Part shown: piece by piece, positions 30,895 through 43,345 of the stretch
Position numbering within the stretch: the stretch's first letter is position 1
Layout of the letters: each line of letters opens with the position of its first letter
NCBI GenBank assembly: GCA_028671895.1
Contig: CM053796.1
Span: 30,502,860 to 30,566,859 of the forward strand
Length of the DNA: 64,000 bases
Source of the DNA: Oenanthe sinensis
Taxonomy: Eukaryota; Streptophyta; Magnoliopsida; Apiales; Apiaceae
Direction: 5' to 3'
Position numbers and translations under genes: made by a program
Notes under the pieces: generated by a model
Seen by the model: the letters and a program-made list of their open reading frames with translations, nothing else
Database searches by the model: none
Told to the model about the DNA's origin: nothing

Positions 30895-33800
30895 CCCTAA
30901 ACTAATGATTACTATTTATGTTATTGGTAAAATAATTATTTCTGTGATCTTGATTTTAGTATTGGTTAGAAATTATGGATATTTAAAAAATTCATAATGA
31001 ATTCTGTTATATATGATTGTTTTTAGTAATATACTAAAATCTGGTTGTACCGTAAACTTTAGTTTTTGATAGATTATTAAAAACAAGCATATATAATAAT
31101 TTTAGTATATTGTTTGATTTTTAAAACATTTTTGGAATATCCAAAAATCATAAAATCTTTGAATTATCCTCTTTGTATATTTAGAAACTTTTTAAAAATA
31201 CAAGTTTATTTATTTTTGGCTTCTTAATATTTTTGGCAGATTTTACAAGTTTTATTATATTTAAAAATATATTTCTTGTAAAATCCATATCTATTTATTT
31301 ACTTGTCCTAAAAATATTTTAAAAATTTGTGGAGAGAGCTAATTTTATTCTCTACATTTTAGAAATATTATTGTAAATTTTCGGAGCAATTCTCAGATTA
31401 TTTTATTATTTATTAAGGGATTTAGCAATTGTTTCATAAATGAAAAGCAAAAATTCATTTTTTATTTTCTTTAATCCTAAGAACTACCCGTGTACACCCC
31501 AACCTCATTTCAGTTCTTAGCCCTGTAACCCTCTCCATCTCTCTCGAGTGTTCTGCTCTCCTCCCTCTCACTTCTCTCAAATTCACCATAGTAAATCTCT
31601 TTTCCTTAATTGATTGTTATGGTATCTTTGCTTTGTTTCCATTGTTGTTTTCGATTCTTCTTTCCCATTGCAAGCTGCTGTGTATGCATATGTATATATA
31701 TGTTATGGCTATTGCATGCAGGAGCTAAGGGAGAACGATTGTATGTGTTTAAGTTTTTTTTTGTGATTATTGGAGGAAGGGAACAGCTGGGTGAAGTGAA
31801 AACCCAAAGTCCGGTTCCTCACCGGAGCTGTTGTCACCGACGGTGATCCTCGGTGAGCCGGTGACATGGTTTTCATTGGATTTTGGTGAATTGATGTTGA
31901 TTATGTGACTATGAATTTAACTTGGTAGTTTTTTTTATTGTATGTCTAGTTGTGCATACATGTTTTCAGTTTTGATGTGTGTTTATATTTTGCTTGGATG
32001 GAGTTAAATGGCTTCTGTAAATCAAGTCGTTCGGTACTTATTTTAATTCGGATCTTAAAACTAATTTCATATTGGGATTCCTTGTGAAAAAATAGATGGA
32101 ATAGACTCTTGAAACGAATGAGTTATGGTCAGTCAAAGTTGAGGCATTATAGCTGATTTCGAGGAGAGAGAAAATCAAGTGGGTGTGATGTAGAAGATGA
32201 CGATGTGTCAGTTTGTGATCGGTTGTAATATCAAAATAAGTATTTAATTTATTTGAGGGGTTAAATGAAAGAATTTGGAGAAGTGTTTAGTATGTAAGTT
32301 CAAGTAAATAATTTTTCGGATTTATTGGTGTAATTAGATTTTGGGTTTGAGTTATAGAAAAATTAGTTTATATATCTTGGTATTAATAAATAGTGGAAAA
32401 TGGGATAATTTGATTGTTGACTGATTTCGAATAGAAATAGTATATATGTGTAGATGGCCTGTTTTTGTTTTCTTGGGTGTGATATTGTGTTTGGTGGATT
32501 GTGTCGGTTTGATTCTGACTGGTAGTACGATAATACAAAGGAAATGTTGCCGAAATTTCTAAAAACAAGTAACTTTTCAAAATTTTATCGGCACATCTCT
32601 CGAGTATGGTCAATACTACTGGTCGTGGATATGTGACTTCTATATGTTATATGCTTATGTGCTTACATGCTATATGTATGTACCTATCTGTGTACTTGTA
32701 CGTTTACCGGTCTACGTGATTAATGTGATATTTATAATTATCGAAAGGGTAGATATAAGTTAGACGTTCAGGATGTACGTCGAGTATTGATATAGATACT
32801 GAAGTAGTGTCTTTTCTGTAGATATGAAGGAAGTGACAGTAGCCAGTTCGTAGGGTAAAACGAAAGTAGTGATTCCATTAAGTAGGTTTCAGGAAAGCAT
32901 ATTAAGGCAAGTAACTCTCTGATCCCCCTTGAATATCATATTCCATGTCACCTACTATCAATCACAGTTCTATATTCTATTTATTGTTTCAGATGCAGAA
33001 ACCCATGCTTTACCTTTATGATTTCAGTTTTTCAAATCTATAATACCTATGCTTGATCTCTAACTAGAGATTTCCCTTGTTGCGATTTCTTATACACTTT
33101 ACCCTTGTGTATTTTTCATATATTGATTTCTGAAAAAAGATTTAAATATGATTACAGACTTTCAATGAGTCTTTTTCATTACAAAAGATTGGTAATTTTA
33201 AAATGAAGAGATTTGTTTTGAGATGGGAAATCCGTCTAAATGGTTTCTACGGATTCCTATAGATTGGAGGCGTAAGATTGGAGGCGTAAGAGGTTGAGTG
33301 ACGTCGGTCCAACATTTTTATTTTTATAGCGTAAGAGGCTAGGGCGGTCCTAGTCCAACATTTTAAAGGCCAATGTGTTGCCTATTGGGAACCCCAATTC
33401 AAAGTCCAAAGGGAACTTGTGTCCGGTATGGGGACTTTACTTGGCTAATCACCCGTATTGTCCGAAGCCTTGTGGAAAAACTCCAATCAACTTAATGATT
33501 TTACGAAAAGAATGTTCTGATGAAAGAACAGTTTTATGAAAATAATGTTTTGATGAAAATAAAGATTTTGATGAAAAGTATGTTTTGAAGAGAAAGAAAT
33601 GTTTTTATGAAAAGAAAAGTTAAAGTGATTTATTTTTTTTAAACGAGGTTTCTTTTTAATGCTCTACCTTATGCTCAAACGTGAAACATGTTTAACCATT
33701 ATACATAAATGAGCCAACTGTGAACCTACTTAACATAACTATTCATTTTGTATAGTTACTTGCTGAGCAATTTGTTGGCTCATACTTGTTTATTTTCTCT

Positions 33801-34860
33801 AACCTGACAGTTAAGTGACAGTTAAGCGAGAAGATGGTCAGATTTTAGAAGGCAGCAGGAAGGGTGCCTATTTTGAACCTGCGCACTTAGTTAGATTCTC
33901 TATGACGCCTCAGGTAGAGGATATTTTGATAGACCGATAGTCGTTTTGGTTGTAATACAGATGTAAAGAATTTAGTTTTAAATTTGTAGATAGTTGCTTG
34001 TTTCATACCATTACCTGTTAAAGATCCAGGTTAGTGTTCGGGGTTGTGTTTCGATATATTTGTATATTAATGTTTTAGTGACTCCCCGTTTAGGTCCCGG
34101 ATTGGGAGGGCGTCACATTTAGTATAGAGATAATGGGAAGAAGGGACAAGTGTCATTGTGATGACCCTTATCACCCAACAAGACTGTAATTTAAGGTTGT
34201 ACGTTATGGTTTGTGAATATATAAATGATACTTGGATACATCAGGAGAAATATCACTCAATGCTTTATCTGGAAACAAAAGTTGCAACACTATTAGGCAT
34301 TTAGGCTACAGAGCTTTATCAAGGGCAGGAGAGAAACTATCCTAATTGATAGTGGCTGCTCAAACACATAGTTTCAAGACTATGGAACCCTTTAATCATT
34401 AGGGGTATTGGCTGAAGTAGAAGTCCTAGTAATTGTGATTGTGGATGTTGGATTTAGAGTTATTGTGGACTCCACCTGAAAATAATTGGGCTATGATATG
34501 CAAGGGTAGAGATTTCACACTAAATAGAGGCGATATCCAGTTGGCGGTGTTGACCTCATTTTGGAGGTGGACTAGCTCAAGGCACACAACCGGGTTACTT
34601 TGATTAGCAGGCCTAATAAATAGCTCTGAAAAGAAGGAAAGACTGTCACTCTCGAAGAAGACACCAGAAAAGGAGACTTGAAAATCATCAGTGGTAAAAG
34701 GCTTTGTAATTACTGATGTCAACCTAGGGATTGATAAGGGGTTATTTGCATGACAACCACACAACCTTCTGTACCAGTTGCTGAAGAACCAGCTAATCCT
34801 GGTCATCCTAAACTGCAACTTATTCTGGATACTAAATTGTATTCTCTGAGCCTAAAGGTC
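30895..34860 (+). mobile_element. Degenerate Ty3/gypsy LTR element fragment
   Basis: The 3' end of an LTR-like block is suggested by GGGAGGGCGTCACATTTAGTATAGAGA at about 34105-34131 (more than one half of it matches the usual gypsy LTR end plus primer site, with decay). Repeated CGTAAGAGG and CCAACATTT words occur at 33280-33365. Downstream, around 34340-34560, frames recall a retropepsin: LIDSGCSNT, then MQGRDF, interrupted by stops. The left border (near 30895) is unclear. It is old and inactive. A lineage such as Tekay is only a guess from the long LTR. Confidence 0.4.
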
Positions 34861-35650
34861 TTCCTTTTAAAATAATTAATGATAATAAAATTCCACTAAT
34901 GGAGGGCAGTTAATACAAAAACCAAAGGAACTACAAGGTCCCATATGCTCAGAAACTGCGATTGAGTGACAGATCAAAGAATTGTTGCCAAGAAGGCATT
35001 ATCTAGGAGAGTTCCAACCCCAATGCTTCTCCCATCATAATTATATATAAAAAGATGGTGGAGAATGTGTTTGGACCAGATATCTTCAATACATCTTAAG
35101 CCTAAAATCCTATCCCAAACAACTCGAAACGCCCAATTTGAATTCATCAAAATCCGGCCTAGGCCAAAATTTGAAATTTCCGCATTTGAACCTAGATTAT
35201 AAAAAATCTGGATTTTTTAAAAGACCACGATAAAGCTAAGTTCAAATGCGGGATTTTTAAAAAGCCCGATATTTATAACAAAACTCCAAAAATATATAAT
35301 ATTATTGATAAATTAAAAAAAATGTTAATATATAAATTTAAAAAAAAATCCTGGATAAAGGCCCGGTTGTACCACGGGCCTAAAAGCGGCGTTGTATTTG
35401 AAGAGAAGTCTGACATGGACCCGCTTTCTTTTAGAAAAAGCACGGCCCAGTCCGATTTCAAAAATATCCGGGATTTTTTAAATGCGGGTAAAATCCTGCT
35501 CTTTGGGCTTTTTGTGCCACTCTAGTAGTCTGTCCACTCTAGTAGTCTGTTTGGAATACCAAGGTAAGTGATATCACCATCAATCAAGAATAAATGTCCG
35601 ATGCATGTCATAGATCATAGATGAACTACTAAATCAATAAAAGGAGTATA
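34861..35650. other. Intergenic with non-autonomous element debris
   Basis: GGATTTTTTAAA-type words in both orientations and paired GCCCGG/GGGC stretches (35150-35515) suggest a MITE, but I could not define its ends. A 17-bp unit CCACTCTAGTAGTCTGT is tandemly duplicated at 35517-35550. Confidence 0.4.
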
Positions 35651-35658
35651 GTGATTCA

Positions 35659-36357
35659 TAGACCTGGCAATTCGGGTAAACGGTTCGGTTTCGGATCGGA
35701 TTAATTTCGGATCGGATCATTTTTCGGTTATAATATATTTTTATTCGGTTCGGATCGGATGAGATTCGGTTCGGATCCAGTTTCGGTTTTGCATAAATTG
35801 AATCAGTTTCGGTTCGGATCGGTCCGATTTCGGTTTGAGTCAAAATCGGATTAAAATTCGGATGAATTTCGGATAAAAATCGGATTAAATTCGGTTCGGA
35901 TATTTTAGGATTTCTTATTTTAAATTAGATTTTGTTTGGATTTAAAAGTTAAGTTCGGATTAATATTAAATTAATTTGAATTATCGTTGAATTTAAATAA
36001 AGATCATTAAGTTAGTTTGACAAATTATAGTTAAAATTTGATAAAATAATACCGAACAAAATAATTATCTCGATTAAGTAATATATTTCTTCATTTCAAA
36101 CTTTGGTCAATATGATAAAAGAAATGTTCCTTAAATTCTGTAATATAACAATATTTAAAAAAATCTTGATGTCCAAATAAAAATATAAATAAATTTTATA
36201 TGTACATATATAATATACAATATTTATTTCTTATTAAAATATGAATTTATATTCATTTTTCTTTACTTTCTAGCAAATTCAAAATAAATGATATTCTTAA
36301 TATTTAATATTTTATTTTACGAACATATGTATTATATGTATGAATTATATATAAGTG

Positions 36358-36402
<45 letters not shown>

Positions 36403-36727
36403 CGTAACGAATCATAAGATTGTATGTATGAAAAATACTTAAATTCTATAATTTAGTTTGAGCCATATTTAGTTTGTATAATTTTTAGTTAGGATTTGAT
36501 CGATTTCGGGTCATTATTGGATCTGTTATTTCGGATCATTTTCGGATCGGATCGAATCGGTTTTCGGATCATTTTCGGATTTGATTATATTGAACCGATA
36601 TCGGTTCGGATCGGATTATTTCGGATTCGGTTACACTTTCGGATTATCAAATTCGGATACAAAATCGGATTCGGTTCCCAACATTTCGGGTCGGTTCTTC
36701 GGGTCCAGACCCAATTTGCCAGGTCTA
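35659..36727. mobile_element. hAT-type non-autonomous element (1069 bp)
   Basis: It is flanked by a perfect 8-bp duplication GTGATTCA (35651-35658 and 36728-36735), the hAT signature. Terminal inverted repeats are TAGACCTGGCAA at the left and TTGCCAGGTCTA at the right. Subterminal regions (35690-35900 and 36500-36700) are packed with TTCGGATCGG-like repeats, probable transposase-binding arrays. The centre is AT-rich with a (TA)n run at 36361-36400. It has no coding capacity. Confidence 0.9.
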
Positions 36728-36908
36728 GTGATTCACATTGAGTCCTTGCAACAGATTAGGGTTATAAGCGAAGACATACATAAAATTACTTTTACAACCT
36801 ACCAAGGCCTCTAAAAATTTGAAATAATCCCATCTAGGCTTTACTAAAGCCCCTTCCACATTCCAGGGGTTAAATGAATGGTTTATTCATAATCAAACTC
36901 GCACTCAC

Positions 36909-37165
36909 CTTGTAAGTTAGGGCTTCCTTTTCTGATAGTATATTTTTCATCTTCTTCAACTGTGTTTGGGGTTGCATATTTAGGTTGCCATACATGAGCA
37001 CCCAACCATTTTGAATAATTTGGATCGTCCTTTTGAATGAATCCGGCCGCTCCATTCTGGCACGTCAGCTTGGTAATGGAGTCCAACAGGAACCTTGGAA
37101 GTTTCATCAATGGTGTATTTGAACCTGTCTTTGCATACTCTATCCTTAGACATTCGAGGCTTCAA
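36909..37165 (-). pseudogene. ELM2-like domain exon fragment
   Basis: On the minus strand one frame has VPVGLHYQADVPEW and a neighbouring frame has SKWLGAHVW. In that order these recall ELM2 domains of plant chromatin proteins (partners of Myb/SANT or ARID domains). A single frame change separates them, near 37060. The fragment ends at a donor-like AAG|GTGAGT (36909), suggesting it is one exon of a former gene. No flanking exons were found, so it is probably a captured or decayed piece. Confidence 0.45.
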
Positions 37166-38203
37166 AAATTCTGACTTCTTTTTCTTTGTTGAACTTATGT
37201 TTGTATTCGTTGTATTACATACTAGCTTAGAATAATAATGGAGACCACTTTTTAATTAGAGAACTGAAGACTATATGTTATTTCATCAATGAGTATAAAA
37301 TTTGATGCATAATAGCATGTATTATTATATTGAGGGACAAGATTCGAGTAAGGCATTGCCTATTAAAATACCGTCATAGAGAGATAAATAACATGTTCTT
37401 TAGAGGTGAATGAGATTGATGTAGGAGGATTTTCGGTACATATAGGTTCCGAAAAGGTAAAGTTAAAACATGTTCATGCTCAAGTCTATCACATGATAAT
37501 GTCAAAATTAGGTTTTAATACAGTAGATAGATTTGCAGCAGATATAATGCATGGTCATGCTGAAGAGAACTGCTCATGCTAGAATATGATCGTGTGTTGA
37601 ACACACGAGTCAACGCATGCCATGTTCACGCTATTTTTATTTAATAATTGATTTTCATTAGAATTTGTTTTTTCTTTTATTTTAGGGTTTTGTATCCCTA
37701 GATAAACTATATTATGATGTAACAAATAAGGATCTTTGATTAAATTAAAAAAATCTTAAGTATTTTCTCTTATTTTTTCTGTGAATTCAAAAATTCGTCC
37801 TTGCATTGTAAATTCAAGGTTTATAAGGATTTTTAGTGTAAGAGTCTTTTATGTATATTTTTAAGGATTAACGCTTGTTTTTCCTAAGCTTCTGTTCGGC
37901 ATCAGTCACACAGGACTTAAGCTAGTTATATATTGTATATAATTTATAAATAAGCTTATGAGATACTTTGACAAGCAAGCTGTTCACTAATAATTCATGA
38001 ATATGGCAAAATCAAACAAAATTTTTGGCCCAAATTACGTTTGAACTCGAGTTCGACATTTTTTAAAAGAGTTTGAATTAGAACACAGACTCGAGTTCTA
38101 CAACTTTTTAATGAGTTTGTCAGTTTGAACATGAACGTTAAGAGTTCTGCTCAACTAATTTACAACCTTATGAGTTATTACTATCTATTAGTCATTGATT
38201 AAG
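37166..38203. other. Intergenic, no gene recognised
   Basis: It is AT-rich with no supported coding region. CATGCTCAT-like words at 37460-37630 and GAGTTCGA/GAACTCGAG words at 38040-38110 hint at old element sequence, unassigned. Confidence 0.35.
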
Positions 38204-38490
38204 GTTTTATTTGGGATTATTGTTCAAAACTGTTGTAGTGTTAGAAAAAATAATGGTGAAAAAAGTGTTATCAGAAAAATCAAATGATTGTTTGATAAAG
38301 ATGATTGTTTGATAAATTTTTTGATTTAGGTATATTTTGAGATATAATATAAAAAATAATTATTTCGTGCAAAAAATGAAAAATATTTTTTTCCGAAAGT
38401 ATAGAGACTTGTTTTCTCTAAAACTAGCTTTTAGACTAAAAATATATTTCTAGAAAGCTGATTATAAATTTTACCAAACACTTTTTTACT
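38204..38490. mobile_element. PIF/Harbinger-like MITE relic
   Basis: The left part (TTTGGGATTATTGTT, then GTAGTGTTAGAAAAA) is a relative of the MITE at 51662. The right end has TTACCAAACAC. Ends are not exact here, and the call rests on similarity to the second copy. Confidence 0.5.
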
Positions 38491-38776
38491 TACTTTTGAG
38501 TAAAAAACTGATGTTGGTGTCCGTGATGGCAATCCCAAAATGAACATTAACCATTCATAGGCGTAGAAGTACATATATCCATCTCTTTCCTGTTCAGAAA
38601 AAAGCATATATCTCTCTCTTACCCTGTATGGCTATCTATAGATGGATGTTGTGCACATAAAAAAATGATGAACTGAGGCGACACTAGAGAACTAAAGAGT
38701 TGATAAAGGTCAGATTTAAATTCAATTGTATAAAAGTTAGCAAAAACAGAAGACGAGCTAGTAACAAGTAGCAGTT

Positions 38777-40003
38777 TCACCCTTCTTCAATTTGTATAGT
38801 TACATGATGAATTCCATATACGGTCTTACAGTAATCTGTAAGTTTGCGAATGCATCCGTTTAAACTAACTCCAGCTTCAACTATTACATGGCAGGCTAGT
38901 ACAGTTTTCCCCACTGTGATTGACCAGACATGCATATCATGCACATCTTGGACTCCGTCCATACATTTTAGGTCATTTTCAAGACGATCAACATCAATCT
39001 CACTTGGTGTACTTTCTAACAATATGCAATATATTTTTCTAAGCATGGGCGTAGTAGTACTTAGAGCAAAAATTGCGAAGATAAGAGTACAGAGTAAGTC
39101 AACCACTAACCAGTTTGGTTTTGCCCATATAATTAATCCAGCGATCATTACCCCAATGGTCTGGATCAGATCAGTAATGACATGTAAGTAAGCCCCTTGA
39201 ATATTTAAATTTAGTTTTCTGCTTTTCACTGGGGAATTTGGCACCAGACTTTTAATCTCTTCTTCAGTACATTCAGATAATTCAACCCCACGATGATCAT
39301 TTTCGATTTCATTCTGATTGTGACTATGACCTTGATCATGACTGTCACTGGAAGTATGACCATGATGGTGACTGTGACTGTTAATATGGCTGTGACCATG
39401 ATCGTGACTGTGATGGTGACCATGTCCGTGACCATGATCATGACCATGACCAAGCCAGAGCACCATAACAAGGTTAATAAAACAACCGAATGCAGCAACT
39501 ACAAACATGAGCTTTCCGTTTACCTTTTCATTTTTGTGAAACATCTTTTCGACTGCAGCATATATTAAGGTCCCGGATATGAACCAAATAAGTTCCACAG
39601 AAAAAAATGCCCCCAAAACTTCAAGACGGTGGAAACCAAATGACTGTCGTGACGTCGCCTCCCATCCAGATGCCCAAACAGTAAAAAGAGAAATCGAGAA
39701 TCCTGCAATATCACTCAGAAGATGGGCTGCATCAGTAAGCACTGCCAAGCTATTGGCTTCCAGACCTCCAATAATCTCTACTGCCATGACGATTAGATAA
39801 AAGAATATAAGCCCACATAGTTTAGTTCCGGACCTTGATCTCTCTTGTGCATCAGACAGACTGAATTCTGCGTTTAAAAAAGAGCATACAGTGCATGACA
39901 ATAATAGTGAATTAGTGGACACTTTCATTTCTTCGGAACCTATTGGTGATTCATTAACTTTCAGCTGGTGTTCTTCTGCGACAGGACATATTTGTTGCTC
40001 CAT
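38777..40003 (-). CDS. MTP1: Metal tolerance protein 1-type vacuolar Zn transporter (CDF)
   Basis: Members of this group are tonoplast Zn2+/H+ antiporters that load zinc into the vacuole and confer zinc tolerance. The gene is a single exon of 408 aa from ATG 40003; an upstream in-frame TTG is not a plant start. Six TM segments are evident. The zinc-site motifs are present: TM2 with HLLSD (H94, D98) and TM5 with HVITD (H274, D278). Between TM4 and TM5 (about residues 184-228) lies a His/Gly/Asp-rich cytosolic loop, the hallmark of MTP1, thought to buffer or sense zinc. The N-terminal Cys pair region (CTVC at about 36) and the C-terminal ferredoxin-like domain (DVHDMHVWSITVG) are present. There are no lesions. 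Closest plant groups are MTP1-MTP3, and I favour MTP1. Confidence 0.92.
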   Translation of the reverse strand: MEQQICPVAEEHQLKVNESPIGSEEMKVSTNSLLLSCTVCSFLNAEFSLSDAQERSRSGTKLCGLIFFYLIVMAVEIIGGLEANSLAVLTDAAHLLSDIAGFSISLFTVWASGWEATSRQSFGFHRLEVLGAFFSVELIWFISGTLIYAAVEKMFHKNEKVNGKLMFVVAAFGCFINLVMVLWLGHGHDHGHGHGHHHSHDHGHSHINSHSHHHGHTSSDSHDQGHSHNQNEIENDHRGVELSECTEEEIKSLVPNSPVKSRKLNLNIQGAYLHVITDLIQTIGVMIAGLIIWAKPNWLVVDLLCTLIFAIFALSTTTPMLRKIYCILLESTPSEIDVDRLENDLKCMDGVQDVHDMHVWSITVGKTVLACHVIVEAGVSLNGCIRKLTDYCKTVYGIHHVTIQIEEG

Positions 40004-41181
40004 CTGCTCACAATTTAGCAGCAATGAAAATCAAGCTAAACAAACACATGATCGTAAAAACAGAGTTCACAGGGGCGATACACAATGATCTAGTGAGGAT
40101 GAAGCAACAAAATCAATTAGTAAAACCATTTAGATATTTTATTTCTTGCTCAAGTCCTACTGTCTCTAAAAACGTATAATCCAGTTTTAGGTACAAAATC
40201 AACAAATCTCATTAATATTGTAGGAGCAACTTTTATCATTAAAAAGGTCATGCTTAATTAAACTAGTATAAGTTCTCACAAACACCTTGTTTGCTTTTTA
40301 TGATCATCCATAGCTAGAGGAAAATGACAATTACTCCTAAACATTGAGAACAACTACTTTTGAAACCAAATAAGTACACACCATCCTTTTTCGTAAACAA
40401 TGACTACTGCATCTAAAAGTTAGATAAAACAGAAAATGGTTCCTAGCGTACTAAATAGAAATCTAAAGAAAAAAGAATATCAGAAAGCTTCACCAAGATT
40501 GTTTTTTCCTATATTTAATTCTTTTAGAAAAACTCGTAATAGAGTTTGTGTACGGATTTGTGGTCACTATTCTTTCCCAAATATTAGAGTTCTCTTGCAT
40601 ATGATGTAAGTATCTAAATGGTATTAAGGATTGAATATCAAGGAGAAATTATATCTTACATTTGCAGGTTTACATTGTCTTCAACTAGCACTATCATTAA
40701 TGATTAGAAATAAATTTATAAAAAAATTACATGCCTTGAGATCAGGACCAGGCTACAACTACAACAATCTCAAAAGGTATATGAGTGTATGACATCCTGT
40801 ATTTAAAATCAACTGATTTACCTGAATCATTTACCATAGAAAAAAATACTGGTCCTTTCTAGTTGACCTGTTTGCTTATCAGAATTACAAAAAAGAAAAC
40901 GAAGATCACCACATGTGAGTGGGGTTTGATAGCGCTTTGCAATTTGTCCTTACACATCTCGATAAGAAATACAAATCATAATGAGCTGATTTTTTTATAT
41001 ATTACCTAGAATTGACTGCCTCTAGCAAAACATAACATATTCAAAAATGAAAGAAGCGCGCTATTACATGCAAAACCAACAGAAATGTAAAAGAAAATCA
41101 ACTAGACATTGAAAATCGAAACCCATGCTTACATTACAAAATCTAAAGCAAAAATTTTATACAAAACTGCATGCACCAGGG

Positions 41182-41220
<39 letters not shown>

Positions 41221-41650
41221 TATATATATATGTACATATATAAACTCACTATATATGTGTAAATCGCTGCAGGGACAAGGCTCCTCTTTAGGAATGGACC
41301 TGTTGTGAATATATTGATTTATCCATTAGAATACTTTCCTGGCGGATAATGTGAAGGTGAACCAAAGAAAAATTTGTTAAATGGAATTATATTTCTTTAT
41401 TGCTATATTCTACTACCTAACATTCTTTAGATATATATGTATATTTAAATGAAAGGACGGCATTGTTGCATAATAGGCAGGCAAAGAGAAGTTTGTGGAG
41501 AATCGGACACAGTAAAAAAAAGGTACTCCGTAGTATGAAAGATTGGTCTGAAATAGGAGCGGTCTTACTTCTAAAACACACCCTTTTTTTTTACTGTAGT
41601 TACTGTAATATTCAATTTTACAATCTTTATTACTCAAACTAGTCTGCAAT
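40004..41650. other. Upstream region of the MTP1-type gene
   Basis: No coding region is supported. As this family often has an intron in the 5' leader, part of it may be leader or leader intron on the minus strand, but I cannot place splice sites. A TA-rich microsatellite with TGTACA interruptions lies at about 41171-41241. Confidence 0.4.
41171..41241. repeat. (TA)n microsatellite with TGTACA units
   Basis: TA run, then TGTACATATATATATA repeated twice. Confidence 0.9.
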
Positions 41651-42451
41651 CTTTTATAGTTCGGAGATGGTATTCAACGTCACACATTAACGAGATAAAA
41701 ATAAATTATTTTTAATATAAGTAGTAACAAAACTCCATTATGAATGGGACCCGATTTTGAAAATATTATCAATGGAGTTTTAATTAATTTACCGATTCTG
41801 CTAAAATTTTAAAATGTTAGGAGGAGAGTTTACCAAGATCTTAATTATATTATTTTAACATTCGCCTCATTCGAAAGTTCATTTTTGGATCCTATATTAT
41901 TTTCAATGGCACCCATCTTTGGGGTCTTTTACCAACACTGGGATCATAAAGTGTAAGGAAGACAACTTACCAAAATTTTATATTATTCTGACAGAGAGGT
42001 TATTTGATTATTTTCTAGGACACGCATATCTTTATAAATTTTAATTTTAGCAAGGGAACTTCTCAAAAAATATTTTACAGGGACATGTGTCCCCTATCCC
42101 CCTTACTAGATCCGCCCTTGAGTATGAGGTATTTTGGAAATAGTTTAAAAATATATGAATGTGGATTTAACCATGGCCTAAAATAGGGGATGTAGGGGAA
42201 TATCATATTAATGTAGTCAGGTTCCGAGAGGAAGATCTTGTTTAATGGCTTGTTAGAATAATATATAATTCTGGTAAGTCATCTTCCTAACACCTTAAGG
42301 TGTTAGGAAAACTGATAAGTACTTAACAGACGAGTCACAATATTAGATGTTTGAATAAATATAAGTAGTCACACATGTTGATCATACTAATTTGGAGTTG
42401 AGGGTTATTGCACGACCCAATAAATTTATATCTTTTTATTTGACCTGCAAA
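41651..42451. other. Transposon-like debris upstream of the F-box pseudogene
   Basis: CCCCCTTACTAGATCCGCCC at about 42098-42117 looks like the end of a hAT-type element (compare CCGCCCCTG at 58501). Its partner end was not found. No gene is supported. Confidence 0.3.
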
Positions 42452-43345
42452 AGTTCGGGTAATAGAGTTTGGGGAGTATGCATGGGACACTCTCCCTGAT
42501 GAGCTTCTAGTTTTCATTTTGATGAAATTATGTATTATAGTCTACCTTGCCTTCAAATGGTGTTTGTAGATCTTGGAGGTCTGCGTCTATCGATGTCCAC
42601 AAATCTTTTATGGAGCGCCAGAAACTCATAGTTGTTGCAAGCTAGCTAGGCCAAGATGTTCGATGAAAACTTGTGTTCTATATAATAAGTTTGATGGGAG
42701 GGAAAAGTTGGAGGGCAATACTGTGCCAGATATGCCTTGCAAGAATTTATTGGTTTATCATGTGGTTAATTACTTGATCGCAGTCGATAGAAACATAGGG
42801 TTTTGGCTTTTCAATTCAATGACAAGACATGAGCTGCATTTTCATGTCCTTCTGAAAGAAGGGGCTGGGTGGCATCTCTGTCTTCGAAATTCGTGTTGTC
42901 CTCTTGCAGTCAACTCAGCTTTCAAGAGTTTTCATGGTTATTTTTTCTAGGAATCATAATTTCTTATTGTTGTGTGAAAGCAGTTTGGCAGAAATATCTT
43001 TTACCAAACACTAGTGTCGGGATTTGAGATGTAAAGATTTTTGAAGGCAAAATCTTTGTTCTAATCCCTGATGCACATTTTGGAGAATTTAATCCGAGGG
43101 CGGATTCTGTTTTGAAGCTCTCCTACATCAACATTCCTGTTCAACTTTGGTCACATATGTGTTTGCAGTTAGTGACTTCAGACAGCAAGTTTATCGATTT
43201 CTGATAATTTACCACATTTTACATCAGTCCTAAATCTTTCATTCTATGAACTTGACTGTAAGATGGAATCCCCATCTGGAAATTTGCAAAGTAGATTCAT
43301 GACTTAGGTTCAAAATCTTTGTTTCTTATAATCGACTTCATTAAT
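42452..43345 (+). pseudogene. Decayed F-box/DUF295 paralogue
   Basis: This is a diverged copy of the gene at 49923-51086, colinear from GGGACACTCTCCCTGATGAGC (F-box LPDEL) to AAAATCTTTGTTTCTTA (DUF295). Recognisable words are TLPDELL, DRNIGFW..NSMTRHELHF, and KI.EGKIFVL..DAHFGEFN. It has several frameshifts (after the F-box, near 42650, near 42890) and an in-frame TGA at 43025-43027. It stops before the C-terminal third. The F-box family would target proteins to SCF ubiquitin ligases; this copy cannot. Two diverged copies 7.5 kb apart imply an old local duplication. Confidence 0.85.

Noticed and set aside
31610..31846. Open frame of 78 codons near 31.6 kb
   Set aside because: Cys/Phe-rich low-complexity translation inside the degenerate gypsy-like LTR region, with no conserved motif.
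35322..35525. Short open frame (about 67 codons) in MITE-like debris
   Set aside because: It lies in repetitive GGATTTTTTAAA-rich sequence with opposing frames open too, and has no recognisable domain.
36496..36814. Open frames rich in Phe/Gly/Ser/Arg near 36.6 kb
   Set aside because: They come from TTCGGAT repeats of the hAT-type element and are not a gene.
39226..39568. Open frames in other frames across the MTP1 His-rich loop (Met/Thr/Val-rich)
   Set aside because: They are shadows of the CAT/GGT-rich loop codons of the intact minus-strand transporter gene.
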